A stretch of 64,000 nt of DNA. Origin: Geojedonia sp051814705. Its GTDB lineage: Bacteria; Bacteroidota; Bacteroidia; Flavobacteriales; Flavobacteriaceae. This document shows, piece after piece, positions 7,061-15,427 of the stretch. The notes under the pieces are model-generated. The model searched no databases and was not told where the DNA came from. It saw only the letters and a list, made by a program, of their open reading frames with translations. The translations under genes and the position numbers were made by a program. Numbering within the stretch: the first letter of the stretch is position 1; each line of letters starts with the position of its first letter. The stretch covers positions 496,001 to 560,000 of the forward strand of contig JBPWQW010000004.1 in NCBI GenBank assembly GCA_051814705.1, given 5' to 3'.

Positions 7061-8989
7061 ATGAACAAAAAAATGATGGCTTTTGGTATACTATGCAGTA
7101 TATCGAGCTTAGGCTTTGCACAGCAACAAAACGATTCAACACAAGTGCAACAATTGGATGAAGTGGTAGTTACCGATTCTAGATTCAATTTAAAGCGTGA
7201 ACATTCTGGTAAGGTGATCACAAAAATTACACAAAATGAACTTCAACATTTACAAGGGAAGTCGATTTCACAAATTATTAATGCAACGGCAGGAATTGAG
7301 ATAAACGGCACAAAAGGCAATTCTGGGCAAAACTTGGCTTATTACATTCGTGGCGGTCGTAATCGGCAGGTTTTGGTGCTTATCGATGGTATTGCGATTT
7401 CGGATCCTTCACAAATTGCCAACGATTACGATTTGAAATTGCTCAATGCAGACCAAATAGAAAGTATCGAGATTTTGAAAGGGGCTTCAAGTACGCTTTA
7501 TGGTTCGGGCGCAGCAACGGCGGTGATTAACGTAAAACTAAAGGAGGCCTCAAAAGACAAGATTTCGGCAAATTTTAGAAGTGCGTTGGGAACCAATCAA
7601 TCCCAACAGGATAATCAATATCGTATTGAAGATTTTAAAAATAGCGTTTCATTTAATGGAACCTTGGAACAATTCAATTATTTGGTAAGTTTTGGAAACC
7701 AATATTCTGATGGTCTATCGGCGGTTTCAAATGGTAGTGAACCGGATGCATTTAATGCCATAAATGGCCAACTAAAATTGGGATTTAAAGCTTCAGATGT
7801 TTTTAAAATATCACTTTATGGAAGTTTTGATAAATTTAAAACCGATTTTGATGATGCTTTTAATAGAATTGATACCGATGATGTGTCCAAAACTAATCAA
7901 TATAGATTGGGCGTTTCTCCAGAATTTAAATACACTAATGGAAGCCTCACTTTAAATGCTGCCTATAATAACATCGGAAGAAAAATAAAATCTTCATACC
8001 CTGCAACATTTAATGCCGAAAGTTATGTCGCCGATGTGTTCAATAAATATAATTTTAACCAAAAGTTTTACACGGTTTTAGGTACAAATATTCAGAGGAA
8101 TAGTATGGAAAGTTTTACCATTCCATTTGGCGCAACAAACCTAGAGCAGAGTATCGATCCAAAGCATGCCAATTTTACAATTATAGATCCATATGCCAAT
8201 ATGGTTTATGTTTCAGATTTTGGGCTAAACATAAATGCGGGAGTACGATTAAATCACCATAGTGAATATGGAAATCATGTAGTGTATAGTATAAATCCTT
8301 CCTTTAGAAAAGAGGCAGATTTTGGGTATATCAAAGGTTTGGTAAGTTATAGCACCGCTTATATTACACCGTCGTTGTATCAATTGTTTGAGCCAACTTA
8401 TGGAAATCCAGATTTAAAACCAGAAGAAAACAGGACCATTGAAGTGGGTGCTGAAGTTAATGTTAAGGACAAAGCAACCTTTAGTTTGGTGTATTTTAAT
8501 AGAAAAGAACAAAACTTTATTGATTTTCTGGATTTAGGAAGCTTTGTGTTTCAGTATAAAAATGTTGAGACCGATTTTACGGCCAGTGGTGTGGAGTTGA
8601 CAACAAGCTATAAATTTTCAGATCAGGTTTCACTTAACGCAAATGCTACGTATACCAAAGTTGAAGAAAGTTTAAATCTTCGTATTCCAAAATTTAAGGT
8701 CAATACCCATTTAGATTATCACATTACGGAAGACTTGTTTCTTAGCTTAATCTATCAGTTTAATGACGATAGAAAAGATGTGGTTTTTAATAATTCAACC
8801 TTCATGAATGACGAAGTGATTTTGAAAAATTACAGTCTATTTGATGCCTACTTAAGTCATAGTATCTTAAAGAACAAAATGACTGTATTTGCCAATGTCA
8901 CCAATATACTTAATGAAGATTATCAGGAACTTTTTGGGTATTCCACAAAAGGAAGAAATATAACAATCGGGTTTAATCTCAAATTATAA
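7061..8989 (+). CDS. btuB: TonB-dependent outer-membrane cobalamin receptor (BtuB-like)
   Basis: This 642-residue protein has a signal peptide (MNKKMMAFGILCSISSLGFA), a TonB box region (QQLDEVVVTDSRF), and a plug domain with GIEINGTKGN, YIRGGRNRQVLVLIDGI and LKGASSTLYGSGA. A 22-strand-type barrel follows, ending in the aromatic GRNITIGFNLKL. The ATG at 7061 gives the clean signal peptide; a frame from 7022 would only add a non-signal extension. The cobalamin riboswitch directly upstream makes cobalamin, or a related corrinoid, the likely ligand. The length of about 640 residues fits BtuB rather than the larger SusC family. Transcription should end at the hairpin at 8996-9039. Confidence 0.9.
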   Translation: MNKKMMAFGILCSISSLGFAQQQNDSTQVQQLDEVVVTDSRFNLKREHSGKVITKITQNELQHLQGKSISQIINATAGIEINGTKGNSGQNLAYYIRGGRNRQVLVLIDGIAISDPSQIANDYDLKLLNADQIESIEILKGASSTLYGSGAATAVINVKLKEASKDKISANFRSALGTNQSQQDNQYRIEDFKNSVSFNGTLEQFNYLVSFGNQYSDGLSAVSNGSEPDAFNAINGQLKLGFKASDVFKISLYGSFDKFKTDFDDAFNRIDTDDVSKTNQYRLGVSPEFKYTNGSLTLNAAYNNIGRKIKSSYPATFNAESYVADVFNKYNFNQKFYTVLGTNIQRNSMESFTIPFGATNLEQSIDPKHANFTIIDPYANMVYVSDFGLNINAGVRLNHHSEYGNHVVYSINPSFRKEADFGYIKGLVSYSTAYITPSLYQLFEPTYGNPDLKPEENRTIEVGAEVNVKDKATFSLVYFNRKEQNFIDFLDLGSFVFQYKNVETDFTASGVELTTSYKFSDQVSLNANATYTKVEESLNLRIPKFKVNTHLDYHITEDLFLSLIYQFNDDRKDVVFNNSTFMNDEVILKNYSLFDAYLSHSILKNKMTVFANVTNILNEDYQELFGYSTKGRNITIGFNLKL

Positions 8990-8995
8990 AACTAA

Positions 8996-9039
8996 AAAAA
9001 GCCGCACTTCGACTACGCTCAGTGACCAAGCGGCTTTTT
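8996..9039. terminator. bidirectional terminator containing a dispersed-repeat loop
   Basis: AAAAAGCCGC (8996-9005) pairs with GCGGCTTTTT (9030-9039), between two convergent genes. The 24-base loop contains TTCGACTACGCTCAGTGACC, a sequence type that recurs in intergenic regions of many Flavobacteriia. The hairpin can end transcription of both the receptor and the S41 protease gene. Confidence 0.85.
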
Positions 9040-9041
9040 AT

Positions 9042-10484
9042 TTAATTAAATTGTTTCTTTAATAAAGGTGGTACAGATTCTGGATCAATATACATGTTTT
9101 CATTAACTGGCGAATCGTAGGGGATATACTTTGGTGTTTTTTGGGTAGAAAACTGTCCAAATCGTCCTGTACCTCTAATATCTGCAATGGCTCTAGCCAA
9201 TAAGGGTTCATTGACATTGCCAAAGAGGCCTAGATTATAAACATCTTCATTTAATGGCAGGGTTGGGGTTAAACCAGTTCCAGGCACCGCCTGGTCATTA
9301 ACATTAATAGAGTTAGCAACTAGGGGTTGCATGGCGTATAAATGATTGGGATTAACTTTATCACGTCCAAAGTCTGGTGAGTCATAAATCGTTATGGAAG
9401 CTTGCGTTTTACCTACGGTATTTTCACCAATTTGTACTACTGTAATATATTCCTTCAAACTATTGATTAATAATTCACTGGCCGATGCAGTTGAACCTGT
9501 TGTTAAAACATAAATTTTATCTAAATTCAAACTGTTAATGGTTTTGCCGTCAAATTTGTTCAGGAATTCATAATTTGTATTAAACTCTTGTAGATCATTA
9601 TTCCAGACTAATTTTGAAAATACTTGCCCATTAAATTGCCCTGTTATCATACTCCCTAATAATCTTGAGGTATCTACAGAGCCCCCAGGATTGTATCTTA
9701 AGTCGATAACCAAGTGCTGAATGTTATTTGATTTAAAGTTTGCAAAAGCATTATTTAACTCCGTATTGAAATTTTGATTAAAACTGTTGTAAAAAATATA
9801 TCCCAACTTTTCGCCATCTACATCGATAATGGAGGTGTTATGAATTGGGTTTTCGGTTAAGATAGTCTTGGTTAGTGTTACTGTTGTACCATTCGATGTA
9901 AAGGTGTCATCACTTGTTTCAGGAGTGCCATTATCATTGTGATCTGCAAAATGCAGTGTAAAAGTATCAGGACTTAACAAAGTGCCAACATTATCTGAGG
10001 TTATTGCTGTACCATCAATTTGAATGATATATTGGCCTCTTACCAAATGCGCTACGTCTCCTGCACTATTTGGTATAACCTGTCTTATGGCTAATATGCG
10101 GTTTGAAGAACCTGGGTCTTGAAACGAATAGTAACGCAAACCATTGGTTTTGGTAGTGCCATTCAATAATTGTTCAAAGGCGATATAATCGTCTACAATA
10201 ACACTGAATCGATCTGTGGTAGATCTATCGTAAATGAGACTTTCAAATAAAGATTCAGGAGTAGAAAACGTGTTTAAATAATTGCCATATTCTTGATCAG
10301 ACGTAAAACGATCATTAGCTAAATTGGGGATTTGGTCTTTATAAAGATAAACGGCATTCATGCCTTTCCAGACAAAATCATTGATTTCACTGGCGAGAAT
10401 GGCATGGTCATCCTTATCTTTAAAACAACTAAGAGTAATACTGCCAACAATCCCGGCAATAAGGAATATTTTTAAAATTTTCAT
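9042..10484 (-). CDS. S41-family C-terminal-processing-type peptidase, lipoprotein
   Basis: This 480-residue protein has a lipoprotein signal (MKILKIFLIAGIVGSITLSC, Cys20). A PDZ-like middle region follows (RGQYIIQIDGTAI, about residues 155-168), and then the S41 catalytic core. The core contains LVIDLRYNPGG and the serine motif TGSTASASELL, followed by VGENTVGKTQ, whose lysine is the expected general base. S41 enzymes cleave near C-termini of extracytoplasmic proteins or peptides. Here it is tethered to a membrane facing the periplasm or the surface. It has its own upstream region and converges with the BtuB-like gene. The physiological substrate is unknown. Confidence 0.88.
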   Translation of the reverse strand: MKILKIFLIAGIVGSITLSCFKDKDDHAILASEINDFVWKGMNAVYLYKDQIPNLANDRFTSDQEYGNYLNTFSTPESLFESLIYDRSTTDRFSVIVDDYIAFEQLLNGTTKTNGLRYYSFQDPGSSNRILAIRQVIPNSAGDVAHLVRGQYIIQIDGTAITSDNVGTLLSPDTFTLHFADHNDNGTPETSDDTFTSNGTTVTLTKTILTENPIHNTSIIDVDGEKLGYIFYNSFNQNFNTELNNAFANFKSNNIQHLVIDLRYNPGGSVDTSRLLGSMITGQFNGQVFSKLVWNNDLQEFNTNYEFLNKFDGKTINSLNLDKIYVLTTGSTASASELLINSLKEYITVVQIGENTVGKTQASITIYDSPDFGRDKVNPNHLYAMQPLVANSINVNDQAVPGTGLTPTLPLNEDVYNLGLFGNVNEPLLARAIADIRGTGRFGQFSTQKTPKYIPYDSPVNENMYIDPESVPPLLKKQFN

Positions 10485-10640
10485 AACACTTTTTTAATTT
10501 TAAACTTAGTAGATTAAGGTTTATAAACTCTAAATTTACTTACATTATTGTAAATTAAAAATTAATTGTAACAAATTTAAAGATGTTTCGTCGTAAGAAT
10601 ATAAGCAGCATAGTAACCTGTTTAAACTAACCACCAGATA

Positions 10641-11150
10641 ATGACACAGGCAGATTTTGTAACATTAGTAATGCCTTTTAAGGATAAAGTCTTTCGTTTG
10701 GCAAAAAGACTGTTGGTTTCCAACGAAGAAGCCGAAGATGCCACGCAAGAGATTTTAATGAAATTATGGAACCATAAAGAGCGTATTAGTGAATACATAA
10801 ATGTTGAAGCCTTTTCGATGACCATGACTAAGAATTTTTGTTTGGATCGTTTAAAATCCAAACAGGCACAAAACCTAAAAATTGTCCATAGTAATTATCA
10901 AGATAACAACACGTCTTTGCAACGACAGTTAGAAATTAATGACAGTGTGGATTGGGTTTCAAAAATTATAGATGAATTACCTGAACAACAAAAAATAGTA
11001 TTGCAATTAAGAGATATAGAGGCCTATGAGTTTGAAGAGATTGCAAAAGTTTTGGACATGAATGAAACAGCAATACGAGTATCACTCTCAAGAGCAAGAA
11101 AAACAATACGAGAAAAATTAACGAACACGCATAGCTATGGTATTAAATAG
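10641..11150 (+). CDS. ECF-type RNA polymerase sigma factor
   Basis: This 169-residue protein has sigma region 2 (VFRLAKRLLVSNEEAEDATQEILMKLW with the typical D-A-T-Q-E core, then FLDRLK-like RLKSKQ) and sigma region 4 (LPEQQKIVLQLRDIEAYEFEEIAKVLDMNETAIRVSLSRARK), joined by a short linker. It starts an operon of four genes. Its end overlaps the following membrane protein gene by 14 bases, which fits a sigma/anti-sigma pair. The genes behind it encode two DUF4252 proteins, probable envelope products of the same regulon. Confidence 0.93.
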   Translation: MTQADFVTLVMPFKDKVFRLAKRLLVSNEEAEDATQEILMKLWNHKERISEYINVEAFSMTMTKNFCLDRLKSKQAQNLKIVHSNYQDNNTSLQRQLEINDSVDWVSKIIDELPEQQKIVLQLRDIEAYEFEEIAKVLDMNETAIRVSLSRARKTIREKLTNTHSYGIK

Positions 11151-11625
11151 TATAGAAAAGTTACTGGAAAAGTACGACAACGGCGAAACTACGCTAAAAG
11201 AAGAACAGCAATTACAAGCTTACTTCGCACAAGATGAGGTTGCGCCACATTTGGAATCTTACAGAGTCATGTTTCAGTATTTCAATAATACCAAACAAGA
11301 ACATTTCACTAGAAATGTTCCATTGAAATCTAAATCGTACACCTTATATAAATGGATTTCGGTCGCAGCAGTAGCCGTGATCATGTTAACAGTCTTTAGC
11401 CAATTTGATAATAAAAAGACATTGAGTGATCTTAATTCTGAAGAACTTTATGCTTATAATCAAACCATGGAGGCTTTAAATTTGGTGTCTTCAAAATTCA
11501 AGCAAGGTACTTCAAGTTTAAATGCATTGACCATAGCTGGCACGCAATTTGAAATAGGAGCTAAGCAAGTCAATTATATTAGTGAGTTTTCAATAACAAC
11601 CAATAAGATTTTTAAAAACGAATAA
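11137..11625 (+). CDS. single-pass membrane protein, probable anti-sigma factor
   Basis: This 162-residue protein has an N-terminal helical part (LLEKYDNGETTLKEEQQLQAYF) of the kind seen in Bacteroidota anti-sigma proteins. One membrane segment lies at about residues 72-86 (WISVAAVAVIMLTVF), followed by a periplasmic tail of about 75 residues. It overlaps the sigma factor gene by 14 bases. The role as anti-sigma factor is inferred from size, topology and position. I see no zinc-binding HxxxCxxC motif. Confidence 0.7.
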   Translation: MVLNSIEKLLEKYDNGETTLKEEQQLQAYFAQDEVAPHLESYRVMFQYFNNTKQEHFTRNVPLKSKSYTLYKWISVAAVAVIMLTVFSQFDNKKTLSDLNSEELYAYNQTMEALNLVSSKFKQGTSSLNALTIAGTQFEIGAKQVNYISEFSITTNKIFKNE

Positions 11626-11654
11626 ATACAAGTAAACATTTAAAACAAAAAAAG

Positions 11655-12230
11655 ATGAAAAAATTAGCAGTAATATTAGCAGTAGCATTAGTTCCAATTG
11701 TAACTTTTGGACAAGGTGTATTCGATAAATTTGAAGACATGGACGGTGTAACGTCAGTAATTGTCAACCAGAAAATGTTTAAGATGCTTATGGATCTTCA
11801 AATACAGACCGATGACCCCGAAGCTCAAGAAATGGTAGACATGGTTGGTAAAATAACCGGTTTAAAAGTCTTGACAACAGGGGATGAAAAAATTTCAGAC
11901 GATATGAACGCAACGGTAAATCGTTATTTAAAAAGCTCAAACTTACAAGAGTTGATGCGTATTAAAGATGGTGAACAAACCGTTAAGTTTTATGTCAAGG
12001 AAGGTAAAGACGATAACCACGTTAAAGAATTATTGATGTTAGTAAGTGGCTTAAAAGAAATTACCAAAGACCAAGATATTACCATCAATGGTAAGAAAAG
12101 GGAAATAGAAACCGTCTTGTTATCTTTAACTGGAGATATCGATTTGAGGCAAGTTGCTAAATTAACCAACAAAATGAATGTTCCTGGCGGCGATCAATTG
12201 AAAAAGGTTGGGGCCAAAAAAAATAAATAG
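11655..12230 (+). CDS. secreted DUF4252 protein
   Basis: This 191-residue protein has a signal peptide (MKKLAVILAVALVPIVTFG, no lipobox cysteine). The mature part contains the DUF4252 features: FEDMDGVTSVIVNQKMFKM, then SSNLQELMRIKDGEQTVKFYV, then VKELLMLVSGL. The function of DUF4252 is not established; the proteins are common in Bacteroidota downstream of ECF sigma factors. It is followed after four bases by a second, more divergent relative. The C-terminus is lysine-rich. It is probably periplasmic. Confidence 0.82.
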   Translation: MKKLAVILAVALVPIVTFGQGVFDKFEDMDGVTSVIVNQKMFKMLMDLQIQTDDPEAQEMVDMVGKITGLKVLTTGDEKISDDMNATVNRYLKSSNLQELMRIKDGEQTVKFYVKEGKDDNHVKELLMLVSGLKEITKDQDITINGKKREIETVLLSLTGDIDLRQVAKLTNKMNVPGGDQLKKVGAKKNK

Positions 12231-12234
12231 CAAA

Positions 12235-12780
12235 ATGACGTCATCAATCAAAAATTTAATCACGATGTTGGTTTTGGTTACGACTTTTTTAAGTTGTAAT
12301 CAAAATCCGTCGTTACAAGTGTATTTTGTAGATAACGAACTGAAACCGGGATTTACAACAATAGATATACCTACTAGTTTTCTAAATATAGAACAGACTT
12401 CTTTAACCGACGAACAAAAGGAAGCCTACAAATCCATAGATAAACTGAATATGCTGGCATTCGTGCTGTCTGACTCTAACCAAGCTGAATATGAAGTGGA
12501 GTTAAAAAAAGTAAACAACATTCTTAAAGACTCTAAATATCAGGAGTTAGTGCGTGGTGGAAATACGACAGATGGTAAATTTGTTGTTAAGTTTATAGGT
12601 AAAGAAGACAGTATTGATGAGCTTATAATTTTTGGAAATGCCAACGACAAAGGCTTTGCCGTAATTAGAGTTTTAGGAAACGATATGAGCGCCAATAAAG
12701 TAATGAAGTTATATTCTGCTATAGATCCTGCTAATATCAATGAATCACAAATTACCCAGTTTGCTGATTTTTTTAAATAA
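12235..12780 (+). CDS. DUF4252-like lipoprotein
   Basis: This 181-residue protein starts at the ATG at 12235. Its signal ends in a lipobox (VLVTTFLSC, Cys21). The mature part parallels the upstream DUF4252 protein (YQELVRGGNTTDGKFVVKFIG, then DELIIFGNANDKGFAVIRVLG), so the two arose by duplication and one became a lipoprotein. It is the last gene of the sigma-factor operon and is followed by a terminator. Function unknown; an envelope role is inferred from the signal and the operon. Confidence 0.78.
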   Translation: MTSSIKNLITMLVLVTTFLSCNQNPSLQVYFVDNELKPGFTTIDIPTSFLNIEQTSLTDEQKEAYKSIDKLNMLAFVLSDSNQAEYEVELKKVNNILKDSKYQELVRGGNTTDGKFVVKFIGKEDSIDELIIFGNANDKGFAVIRVLGNDMSANKVMKLYSAIDPANINESQITQFADFFK

Positions 12781-12809
12781 TAAAACGGATTTAAATATCT
12801 TTTTAAAAG

Positions 12810-12836
12810 ATCACCCTATTATTTGGGGTGATTTTT
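12810..12836 (+). terminator. terminator of the ECF sigma/DUF4252 operon
   Basis: ATCACCC (12810-12816) pairs with GGGTGAT (12826-12832), followed by TTTTGTTTTT. The hairpin overlaps the stop codon of the small leftward membrane protein gene, so it may serve both strands. Confidence 0.75.
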
Positions 12837-13055
12837 GTTTTTAGCCATAACCAAAATACAATAGACTAACAAAATGGCCAATGCCAAAAACAAGAGCACC
12901 TTAATGATAAAGTAATTTAAAACCCCAAGGGCTCCAGATATAAAGAAGAATACTATAAGTATAATGGTACAAAGTAGTCCAAGGGCATTAATATCCTTAA
13001 AATTTACACGATCAAATACCCGTATAATTCCAAGGAGTAATGGCTTTAAGTTCAT
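12819..13055 (-). CDS. small membrane protein overlapping the end of purB
   Basis: This protein of about 78 residues has two adjacent hydrophobic segments (LLCTIILIVFFFISGALGVL and FIIKVLLFLALAILLVYCILV) and a charged C-terminus. The only usable starts are ATGs at 13055 or 13067. Either lies inside the 3' end of purB, giving an overlap of 44 or 56 bases in another frame. Between those ATGs and the membrane segments there is no GTG or TTG alternative. I do not recognise the family. The coherent membrane profile supports a real gene co-transcribed with purB, but spurious translation remains possible. Confidence 0.5.
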   Translation of the reverse strand: MNLKPLLLGIIRVFDRVNFKDINALGLLCTIILIVFFFISGALGVLNYFIIKVLLFLALAILLVYCILVMAKNKNHPK

Positions 13056-14355
13056 TTTTGATGTCATTAGAGACTTCTAAAGTACCAATAAAATTTGAAA
13101 TAGAGCTCTGTGTGATTTTCTCGTTAGTTCTTGTCAACCCTTTTAAGGCTTCATAAGGATTTGGATAACCTTCTCGGCGTAAAATAGTCTGAATGGCTTC
13201 AGCAACAACTGCCCAATTTTGCTCTAAGTCTTGAGCAATCTTGCTTTCGTTCAATAACAATTTGTTCAATCCCTTTAATGTAGATTTAAATCCAATCACG
13301 GTATGGGCTAAGGGTACACCAACATTTCGCAAAACCGTACTGTCGGTCAAATCACGCTGCAAGCGCGAAATAGGAAGTTTGGCAGACAGATGTTCGAAAA
13401 TAGCATTGGCGATTCCTAGATTGCCTTCACTGTTTTCAAAATCAATAGGGTTCACTTTATGGGGCATGGCACTACTGCCTACTTCACCTTTTTTTATGCT
13501 TTGTTTAAAATAGTCCATGGATACGTAGGTCCACACATCCCGATCTAAATCGATAAGTATTGTATTGATACGCTTAAGAGCATCAAACAGAGCGGCTAAG
13601 TAGTCGTAATGTTCAATTTGTGTCGTTGGAAAGGAATGTTTCAAGCCTAAATTCTCCTGTACAAATCGGTTTCCGAAGACCTTCCAATCCATATTTGGAT
13701 AGGCGACTTTGTGGGCATTAAAATTTCCTGTGGCGCCTCCAAATTTGGCAGCATTTGGAATGCTGTTTAACATTTTAAATTGTTCCTCCAGACGTACTAC
13801 AAACACTTCGATTTCTTTGCCAAGTCGGGTAGGAGATGCCGGCTGGCCATGTGTTCTAGCCAACATGGGTATCGTTGCCCATTCTTTTGAAAGCTCTTTA
13901 AGTTTGTTTAAAACTACGTTTAGTTCGGGTACATAAACATCGGCCATAGCGTCCTTGATACTTAAAGGAACTGCGGTGTTGTTGATATCTTGTGAGGTTA
14001 GTCCAAAATGGATAAATTCTTTATATTTTGATATGCCTAAGGCGTCAAATCGTTCTTTTATAAAATATTCAACGGCTTTGACATCATGATTGGTTACCTT
14101 TTCAATGTCCTTAATTTTTAAGGCATCTTTAGAAGAAAACTGTTTATAAATCGCTCTGAGATCATCAAAATGAGCGGTGTCAAAATCTGAAAGTTGTGGC
14201 AAAGGCCATTCACATAAGGCGATAAAATATTCAATTTCTATTAAGACTCTATATTTTATAAGTGCTTCTTCAGAAAAATAGGAAGCCAAAGCCTCAACTT
14301 TGGTTCTATAGCGACCGTCAATAGGGGAAATAGCATTAAGCATGGATAGCGACAT
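13012..14355 (-). CDS. purB: adenylosuccinate lyase
   Basis: This 447-residue protein is typical in length for the E. coli-type PurB. The fumarase/aspartase superfamily signature SSAMPHKVNPIDFEN is present with the catalytic loop serine. So are the N-terminal ISPIDGRY, HFGLTSQDINNTAV and ARTHGQPASPT. The enzyme cleaves adenylosuccinate to AMP and SAICAR to AICAR, releasing fumarate, in cytoplasmic purine synthesis. The gene is transcribed leftward with its own upstream region. A small membrane protein gene overlaps its 3' end. Confidence 0.96.
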   Translation of the reverse strand: MSLSMLNAISPIDGRYRTKVEALASYFSEEALIKYRVLIEIEYFIALCEWPLPQLSDFDTAHFDDLRAIYKQFSSKDALKIKDIEKVTNHDVKAVEYFIKERFDALGISKYKEFIHFGLTSQDINNTAVPLSIKDAMADVYVPELNVVLNKLKELSKEWATIPMLARTHGQPASPTRLGKEIEVFVVRLEEQFKMLNSIPNAAKFGGATGNFNAHKVAYPNMDWKVFGNRFVQENLGLKHSFPTTQIEHYDYLAALFDALKRINTILIDLDRDVWTYVSMDYFKQSIKKGEVGSSAMPHKVNPIDFENSEGNLGIANAIFEHLSAKLPISRLQRDLTDSTVLRNVGVPLAHTVIGFKSTLKGLNKLLLNESKIAQDLEQNWAVVAEAIQTILRREGYPNPYEALKGLTRTNEKITQSSISNFIGTLEVSNDIKNELKAITPWNYTGI

Positions 14356-14446
14356 CTGTATGTGTTTTTTGAAGATGCAAAGATAAATAATTCAACATTC
14401 AAATGGGGTCATAAATTTTTTTATATTAGTGAATAAATCTATAAAT

Positions 14447-15427
14447 ATGAAGAACATAATTATTTTACTCACTTTACTTTTCGTTCAAGGAGTTTATGCA
14501 CAAATGTTTATAAAATCAGAACCTTTAACGCATACCTATTCAATAGTTGCACGCGATTCAGTGACTGGTGATGTTGGCGTTGCGGTTCAATCGCATTGGT
14601 TTAGTGTGGGGAGTGTGGTCATTTATGGTAAAGCTGGAGTCGGTGTGGTTGCTACCCAATCTTTGGTTAATCCAAGCTATGGGCCAAAAGGCTTAGCGTT
14701 GATGGAACAAGGTTTGTCTCCTCAACAAGCATTGGATGCATTACTCGCAAATGACAAAGGTGAAATGTACCGACAAGTAGCTTTTTTGAATATAAATGGC
14801 GAAGTTGCTACCCATACAGGAAGTTTGTGTATTGACGAGGCGGGCCATAAGCAAGGTAAGAACTTTTCAGCTCAAGCCAATATGATGCTTAATAATACTG
14901 TTTGGGATGCTATGGCAAAAGCTTTTGAAACCACAAAAGGACCTTTAAGCAAACGTTTGCTAGCTGCGTTACAGGCCGCACAAGCTGAGAAAGGCGATAT
15001 TAGAGGTCAGCAATCAGCAGCTATATTGATTGTTAAAGGAAAGGCCACAGGAAATTCATGGGAAGACACCATAATGGATTTACGAGTTGAAGATAACGAA
15101 AATCCTATTCAGGAGTTGGAACGATTAATTAAGTTGCATAATGCCTATGATCACATGAATAAAGGAGATCTGGCAATGGAAGTTGGCAATACTAAGGAAG
15201 CAGAAAACTTGTATTTGGAGGCACAAAACATGTTTCCCGAAAATTTAGAAATGCAATTTTGGTATGCCATTAATTTGCTGAATAATAAAAATTTTGAAAA
15301 GGCTAAGCCGATCTTGAAATCTATCTTTGCAAAAGATAAAAATTGGAAACTATTAACCTCACGATTGGTAAAAAGTAAGCTTTTAATGGTTTCTGAAGCT
15401 GAATTAAATGACATCATGAAACTTTGA
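14447..15427 (+). CDS. secreted DUF1028 (Ntn-hydrolase-like) protein with C-terminal TPR-like region
   Basis: This 326-residue protein has a signal peptide (MKNIIILLTLLFVQGVYA). The DUF1028 domain follows at about residues 25-225, with THTYSIVARDSVTGDVGVAVQSHWFSVG, ATQSLVNPSYGP and RGQQSAAILIV. The family is predicted to have an N-terminal-nucleophile hydrolase fold, but no substrate is established. The last 95 residues are helical and TPR-like (AMEVGNTKEAENLYLEAQNMFPEN). The ATG at 14447 gives the signal peptide; a GTG at 14429 is the alternative. It overlaps the next gene by four bases (TTGA), so it heads a three-gene operon with a glycosyltransferase and a deiodinase-like flavoprotein. Confidence 0.82.
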   Translation: MKNIIILLTLLFVQGVYAQMFIKSEPLTHTYSIVARDSVTGDVGVAVQSHWFSVGSVVIYGKAGVGVVATQSLVNPSYGPKGLALMEQGLSPQQALDALLANDKGEMYRQVAFLNINGEVATHTGSLCIDEAGHKQGKNFSAQANMMLNNTVWDAMAKAFETTKGPLSKRLLAALQAAQAEKGDIRGQQSAAILIVKGKATGNSWEDTIMDLRVEDNENPIQELERLIKLHNAYDHMNKGDLAMEVGNTKEAENLYLEAQNMFPENLEMQFWYAINLLNNKNFEKAKPILKSIFAKDKNWKLLTSRLVKSKLLMVSEAELNDIMKL

